A DNA stretch of 64,000 nt from JAZDFC01 sp043808235 (GTDB taxonomy: Bacteria > Bacteroidota > Ignavibacteria > Ignavibacteriales > Melioribacteraceae): positions 1-64,000 of the forward strand of contig JAZDFC010000068.1 of assembly GCA_043808235.1 (NCBI GenBank), read 5' to 3'. Below the pieces are notes generated by a model. That model was not told the origin of the DNA and did no database searches. It worked only from the letters and a program-made list of their open reading frames with translations. Positions 59,857 to 64,000 of this stretch are shown one piece after another; within the stretch, counting starts at the first letter, position 1; each line of letters begins with the position of its first letter. Made by a program: the position numbers and the translations under genes.

Positions 59857-60591
59857 TCAATACCTCACTTTATACAAAATTAATCCTTGAGCGGGAACAG
59901 AACGACCCGCAGCATCGCGGTTTTTTTGCTCGAATATTTTTTCAATTGAAAACTCATTACTGCGATCTTCCACCCGCTCCAACATTGTACCAACAATAGC
60001 CCGTACCATCCCGCGTAAAAATCGATTTGCCTCTATATAAAAAATTAGAAAACTATTTTTTCGATTCCAGCGGGCAAACGTTACATCGCAAAAATTTGTT
60101 TCAGTTTCCGATCCGGTTTTTGCAAAGGAGGAATAGTCTTTATTTCCAATTAGATATTTTGACAACTCATTCAACTCATTCGCATCAAGTTTTTCAGAGC
60201 GGGGATAAAAGTAAGAATACTTTTTATAAAATGGTGACTTGACGGAATTGAATATATAATAATAACTTCTCGATTTTGCGTCAAACCTTGAATGGAATTT
60301 TTCATCAACTTTTTCCATTGATAACACTGCAATACTAAATGGAAGCATCGAGTTCAGCGAATATTGGAATTTGGGGACTTCAATTTCCATCTGCGTTCTA
60401 AAGTTGGCTGTTTGTCCAAGCGCGTGTACACCGGCATCCGTTCTCCCAGCTCCAATTAAAGTGATATCTTCGCGAGTAAGAATTTTGAGGCAGCGAGTTA
60501 ATTCATCTTGAATTGTATCCGCATTTCTCTGCATCTGCCAGCCGGCAAAATCAGTTCCGTCGTATTGGATTGTGAATTTGTAGTTGTTCAA
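59857..60591 (-). CDS. truA: tRNA pseudouridine(38-40) synthase
   Basis: 244 residues. The catalytic Asp is Asp52 in GAGRTDAGVHALGQ. The family segments YDGTDFAGWQMQRNADTIQD and RFLRGMVRAIVGTMLERVED (the C-terminal part) are clear. Isomerises U38-U40 of the tRNA anticodon arm. Its TGA stop abuts the GTG of the SDR gene. Confidence 0.96.
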   Translation of the reverse strand: MNNYKFTIQYDGTDFAGWQMQRNADTIQDELTRCLKILTREDITLIGAGRTDAGVHALGQTANFRTQMEIEVPKFQYSLNSMLPFSIAVLSMEKVDEKFHSRFDAKSRSYYYIFNSVKSPFYKKYSYFYPRSEKLDANELNELSKYLIGNKDYSSFAKTGSETETNFCDVTFARWNRKNSFLIFYIEANRFLRGMVRAIVGTMLERVEDRSNEFSIEKIFEQKNRDAAGRSVPAQGLILYKVRY

Positions 60592-60708
60592 TATTTTCCG
60601 GTAATAACTTCATCACAAAGTTATAAAAAGTTACGGACTAATATCATGGAAGGATTTTAATTACAATGCATTTAGCGTAATGAGCTACACTAAGAAAAAA
60701 CACTTCGA

Positions 60709-61434
60709 CTAAAATTTCGTTACAAAATTAAAAGTAAACTGCGCCGGTAAAGTCGGTTGAGCATCCACCCCAAAATTCACATTCCAGCTTACTTCTTCCG
60801 CGAGGTTTTTGTTGTACTTCGAAACCAACCGTACTGCATTGATCGCGCTTATAACTCTGTTGAGAAGTAACGCACCGGCGGCAAATCGAATATTATTGTA
60901 AGCTTGTTCGCTGGAAGACCACATGTTTCTATATTCTCTTCTTTCGGTAACATTATCCCATTCCCAATAATATTTCTCGCGATCCAGCATTTCTTCATAA
61001 TTTCTATGCAAGCTTTGGTACTCGTTGTATTCATCGATGCTGATATAATCTGTTATCGTTGCAAAATAATCTTCATCCTTTCCTTCCAGATTTACGTTTC
61101 CATTAGAAGCGGCGAAAGATTTATAATTATCCATCTGCCAATTACCGTAAATATTTAATCCCGCCAATGTTGACCAAAAAACACCATCGGCAATAGTCAA
61201 GTACATTCCGGTACTGTAATCGCCCGCGTATAATTCTCCCATACCCGGTAACAATAATGAGTAAAGAATTGCGATTCCCGCACTCTTCTTTGGTTTGGCA
61301 TCTTCAAAAAATACATTGTTTTGATTTATCTGCGATGGAATAATTTCCTGTTTTAATTCAATTACACTTTTTTCGGTTTGAGTTTGGCTGAATATTGCAG
61401 AAGCAGTTAAAAATAGGATTAAAAATTTTTTCAT
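60709..61434 (-). CDS. Exported/membrane protein, DUF5683-like
   Basis: 241 residues. A signal peptide (about 1-20) is followed by a short hydrophobic segment SAGIAILYSLLLPGMGELYA, like that of DUF5683 proteins. A second hydrophobic stretch (GMYLTIADGVFWSTLAGLNI), a charged Tyr/Asp/Glu-rich middle and a C-terminal barrel-like TFNFVTKF end follow. Function unknown. It lies 3 nt after mtaB. Confidence 0.55.
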   Translation of the reverse strand: MKKFLILFLTASAIFSQTQTEKSVIELKQEIIPSQINQNNVFFEDAKPKKSAGIAILYSLLLPGMGELYAGDYSTGMYLTIADGVFWSTLAGLNIYGNWQMDNYKSFAASNGNVNLEGKDEDYFATITDYISIDEYNEYQSLHRNYEEMLDREKYYWEWDNVTERREYRNMWSSSEQAYNNIRFAAGALLLNRVISAINAVRLVSKYNKNLAEEVSWNVNFGVDAQPTLPAQFTFNFVTKF

Positions 61435-61437
61435 CGT

Positions 61438-62763
61438 TTATCCGGCAAGTACATTTAATGAATTTGATTGAATAATGTCCGATACACAAAGATTATCGGC
61501 GACATCTGAAATTTGAATTTTTTTGAATTTATTCACAAGGTCAAAATTATATGGATGAGTCACCCTCACATAATTTGACGAGAACCCACGCATCATTCCA
61601 TCGTGATTTTCATGCTCAAATAGCACTTCCAATTCATGCCCGATCATTCTACGGTAGAATTCATCTCTTCTTTTTTCGCTTAATGCTCTAAGAATTTTAT
61701 TGCGTCTTTTCCGTTCGGCTATATCCACATTTCCTTCAATCGAAAGCGCTTTTGTATTCGGACGTTCGGAATAAGTGAATACATGCAGATATGAAAACGG
61801 TAAGCTCATTAGATAATTCTGAGTTTCGAGGAATTCATTTTCAGTTTCACCCGGCGTACCAACAATCACATCAATCCCAATTCCTACTTCCGGAATTTTA
61901 TCAACAGCTTTCAATATCAAATCCCGGTACAATTCTGTATTGTATCTTCGCTGCATCAATCTTAGTATTTTAGGACTACCGCTTTGCATCGGAATGTGAA
62001 AATGTTTGCACATCTTTTCGCTATCACCGGTTAGCGAGAGAATATCATCCGAAAGTAAATTTGGTTCAATCGAACTGATTCGTATTCTAAAATCTCCCGG
62101 CAACGCTACAAATTTTTTGAGTAATTGAAAAAGATTTGTTGAATATGCTTTCCCGTAATCGCCAACATTTACACCGGTAAGAATTATTTCTTTGTACCCC
62201 TCATCCAATAGTTCTTTGAATTTTGCTGCCGCGTCATCGGGAATCATGCTTCGTGATTTCCCTCGCGCCAACGGTATCGTACAAAATGAGCAAGTATAAT
62301 CGCATCCATCCTGAATTTTGAAGAAAGCGCGTGTTCTGTTGTCGGAATCGGTTGAAGATGCGGTAAAAAAAGAATTCATATCATCGTTTGGCGAGATATA
62401 AATACATGATATATCTTTCTTCTCAAATTTTTCGATAAGCGAAAATATTTTGAACTTATCATTACTGCCGAGGACTGCATCAACACCTTTTATAGAAGTG
62501 ATTTCTTCGGGACGAAGTTGGGCGTAACAGCCGGTGACTGCAATAAATGCATTGGGATTCTCGCGCAATGCGCGGCGAACAATCTGCCTGCATTCTTTAT
62601 CGGCAGTATCGGTTACAGTACAAGTATTGATAATATATACATCAGCGGCTTCCTCCTTGAACTCAACGATTTTATAGCCATTATTTTTAAATTGCTCGGC
62701 AATCGAAGATGTTTCGGAAAAATTCAGTTTGCAACCCAATGTATGAAAAGCCACTTTTGGCAA
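61438..62763 (-). CDS. mtaB: tRNA t6A37 methylthiotransferase
   Basis: 441 residues; converts t6A37 to ms2t6A37 in tRNAs. N-terminal UPF0004 domain Cys11 (GCKLN), Cys48 (INTCTVT) and Cys79 (TGCYAQ). The radical SAM cluster is Cys154, Cys158, Cys161 (DGCDYTCSFC). The C-terminal TRAM region contains MIGHELEVLFEHENHDGMMR. The GCKLN and TCTVT variants point to MtaB rather than MiaB or RimO. Between rpsA and the DUF5683-like gene. Confidence 0.93.
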   Translation of the reverse strand: MPKVAFHTLGCKLNFSETSSIAEQFKNNGYKIVEFKEEAADVYIINTCTVTDTADKECRQIVRRALRENPNAFIAVTGCYAQLRPEEITSIKGVDAVLGSNDKFKIFSLIEKFEKKDISCIYISPNDDMNSFFTASSTDSDNRTRAFFKIQDGCDYTCSFCTIPLARGKSRSMIPDDAAAKFKELLDEGYKEIILTGVNVGDYGKAYSTNLFQLLKKFVALPGDFRIRISSIEPNLLSDDILSLTGDSEKMCKHFHIPMQSGSPKILRLMQRRYNTELYRDLILKAVDKIPEVGIGIDVIVGTPGETENEFLETQNYLMSLPFSYLHVFTYSERPNTKALSIEGNVDIAERKRRNKILRALSEKRRDEFYRRMIGHELEVLFEHENHDGMMRGFSSNYVRVTHPYNFDLVNKFKKIQISDVADNLCVSDIIQSNSLNVLAG

Positions 62764-62779
62764 AATATTTTCCTTTCAT

Positions 62780-62817
62780 AAAAAAAGGGCTGTATTTTAA
62801 AAAACAAAATACAGCCC
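62780..62817 (-). terminator. Terminator after rpsA
   Basis: GGGCTGTATTTT (62817-62806 on minus, reading the complement) pairs perfectly with AAAATACAGCCC (62798-62787) around a 7-nt loop, followed by seven T residues (62786-62780). It begins about 20 nt after the rpsA stop. Confidence 0.88.
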
Positions 62818-62838
62818 CGTAATATTTACATACTTATT

Positions 62839-64000
62839 CTAGTTTTCTTTTGTTTCGATTTCGGCTTCGGGTGTTTCATCTTTCGTTTCTTCAACAATCG
62901 GTTTGACTGCCGGAGTTTCGATTTTTACCGCTGCCGGAATGTTTACTTTTACCTCCGGTTCATAAAGATTGAATTCGGAAGAATCAAATTTACCGAGGTC
63001 GGAATTCTTTATTGCATCAACAGAAACTTTTTCAAGTTTGTGAGCGGCAATATATTCTGAAATTTCTTCGTCGGATTTTTCTTTCAACGCTGCAAGAGCG
63101 CTGAGAACGATCTTCTTGTTTTCCTTATCGAATTCAACTACTTTCAACGGAAGTTTTACATCCATCGGATAGCTGTACGATAAATTTTTAATCTTCGAAG
63201 TGGATAGCTGTGTTGCAGGAACAAATCCGTCAACGCCTGAAGGCAATTCGATGATTAATCCCTTTTCGATAATCCGAACAACTTTTCCTTCGGTTTTAAC
63301 TCCAACAGCATAATCTTTTTCGAATGATGTCCATGGATTATCTTTTACTTGTTTATGACCGAGCGAAATTTTTCTCTGTTCGGTATCAACGTTAAGAACA
63401 ACGACTTCGATGTTCTCTCCTTTTTTAACAACTTCGCCGGGATGACGTATTTTTTTCGTCCATGATAAATCGGAGATATGAACAAGTCCGTCAATTCCAG
63501 GTTCCATTTCAACGAACACGCCAAAGTTGGTAAGGTTACGAGCAATACCGCTGTGCTTTGAGCCAACAGGATACTTCTTCATTAACTCTTCCCAGGGATC
63601 GGGAGTTAATTGTTTCATTCCAAGAGAAATTTTCTTTTCGTTTTTATCGAGACTTAAAATTATAGCTTCGATTATTTGCCCCATAGAAACGAACTGCGAT
63701 GGATGGCTGATGTGCTGTGTCCAGCTCATTTCGGAAATGTGAATCAAGCCTTCAATGCCCTTTTCTATTTCGATGAACGCACCGTAATCGGTTAATGATA
63801 CTACTCTGCCGGCTACTTTATCGCCAATCTTATATTTCTGCTCAATGTTTTCCCACGGATGCGGAAGTAATTGTTTCAAGCTAAGCGAGATACGTTTCTT
63901 TTCCATATCGAAATCGGTAACAACAACTTTAATCTGCTCGTCAAGTTTAACAACTTCGCTTGGGTGATTAATTCTTCCCCAGCTTAAATCGGTAATGTGA
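62839..64000 (-). CDS. rpsA: Ribosomal protein bS1, 3' part
   Basis: 386 residues of the C-terminal part are visible; the gene continues past 64000. S1/OB-fold repeats: a partial one at the 64000 end (HITDLSWGRINHPSEV), then repeats starting KYKIGDKVAGRVVSLTDYGA, KYPVGSKHSGIARNLTNFGV and DYAVGVKTEGKVVRIIEKGL. A Glu/Val/Pro-rich C-terminal tail of ~60 residues follows. Each full repeat ends with a KISLG(M/H)KQ-type motif. bS1 helps bind and unfold mRNA on the 30S subunit. The 5' end is outside the window. Confidence 0.95.
   Translation of the reverse strand, partial: HITDLSWGRINHPSEVVKLDEQIKVVVTDFDMEKKRISLSLKQLLPHPWENIEQKYKIGDKVAGRVVSLTDYGAFIEIEKGIEGLIHISEMSWTQHISHPSQFVSMGQIIEAIILSLDKNEKKISLGMKQLTPDPWEELMKKYPVGSKHSGIARNLTNFGVFVEMEPGIDGLVHISDLSWTKKIRHPGEVVKKGENIEVVVLNVDTEQRKISLGHKQVKDNPWTSFEKDYAVGVKTEGKVVRIIEKGLIIELPSGVDGFVPATQLSTSKIKNLSYSYPMDVKLPLKVVEFDKENKKIVLSALAALKEKSDEEISEYIAAHKLEKVSVDAIKNSDLGKFDSSEFNLYEPEVKVNIPAAVKIETPAVKPIVEETKDETPEAEIETKEN

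Overview
The window (AT-rich, about 36-38% GC by eye) looks like a chromosomal segment from the Bacteroidota/Chlorobiota side of bacteria, most likely an Ignavibacteria-like organism. Supporting signs are two exported proteins with C-terminal type IX secretion sorting domains of the 'YPNPFNP' kind, a TonB-dependent receptor with an N-terminal carboxypeptidase-regulatory-like domain, an OmpA protein, a short primary sigma factor starting directly at the region 1.2-like segment, and a DnaE-type fragment closest to the Bacteroidota second DnaE. This assignment is inference from recalled family features; no search was run.

Region 1 (1-4280, minus strand): a GAF/degenerate-GGDEF membrane protein and phosphopentomutase (deoB), then two tandem EutN/CcmL-type microcompartment vertex proteins whose last stop codon overlaps the ribosome binding site of the primary sigma factor gene (rpoD, cut by the window edge). 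Region 2 (4364-36418, minus strand): engB, then an almost unbroken translation/transcription block. In transcription order it is tRNA-Tyr, tRNA-Gly, tRNA-Thr, rpmG, tRNA-Trp, secE, nusG, rplK, rplA, rplJ, rplL, rpoB, rpoC, rpsL, rpsG, fusA, tuf, rpsJ, rplC, rplD, rplW, rplB, rpsS, rplV, rpsC, rplP, rpmC, rpsQ, rplN, rplX, rplE, rpsN, rpsH, rplF, rplR, tRNA-Gln, rpsE, rpmD, rplO, secY, map, infA, rpmJ, rpsM, rpsK, rpsD, rpoA, rplQ, terminator. The rif, str, S10, spc and alpha operons are thus joined, with promoters, a terminator and an attenuator inside.

Region 3 (36485-44263, minus strand): a compact run of M16 peptidase, nuoG, nuoH, nuoI, an exported LamG-like/type IX protein and the ComM/YifB-type ATPase. 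Region 4 (44264-53772): a large exported type IX protein, an OmpA-family protein, tRNA-Pro, a DnaE-like polypeptide lacking the PHP and catalytic palm regions with a perfect inverted repeat at its 5' end, and a TonB-dependent receptor. Region 5 (53879-56134): a nucleotide pyrophosphatase/phosphodiesterase-like protein and a REP-associated tyrosine transposase (RAYT) flanked by a family of ~100-bp, ~113-bp-period repeats, each made of two imperfect palindromes with a conserved central mismatch. This RAYT/repeat unit is the clearest non-housekeeping genetic system in the window. Region 6 (56132-64000, minus strand): a membrane-anchored deacetylase-like protein, enoyl-CoA hydratase, small membrane/outer-membrane proteins, an SDR oxidoreductase, truA, a DUF5683-like protein, mtaB and the 3' part of rpsA.

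No rRNA genes, CRISPR arrays, prophage or classical insertion sequences with transposase plus terminal inverted repeats were seen. The main points for follow-up are the RAYT/repeat unit, the vertex-protein pair fused to the sigma-factor transcription unit, the half-length DnaE with its operator-like palindrome, and the tRNA-Gln gene placed 4 nt after rplR inside the spc operon.
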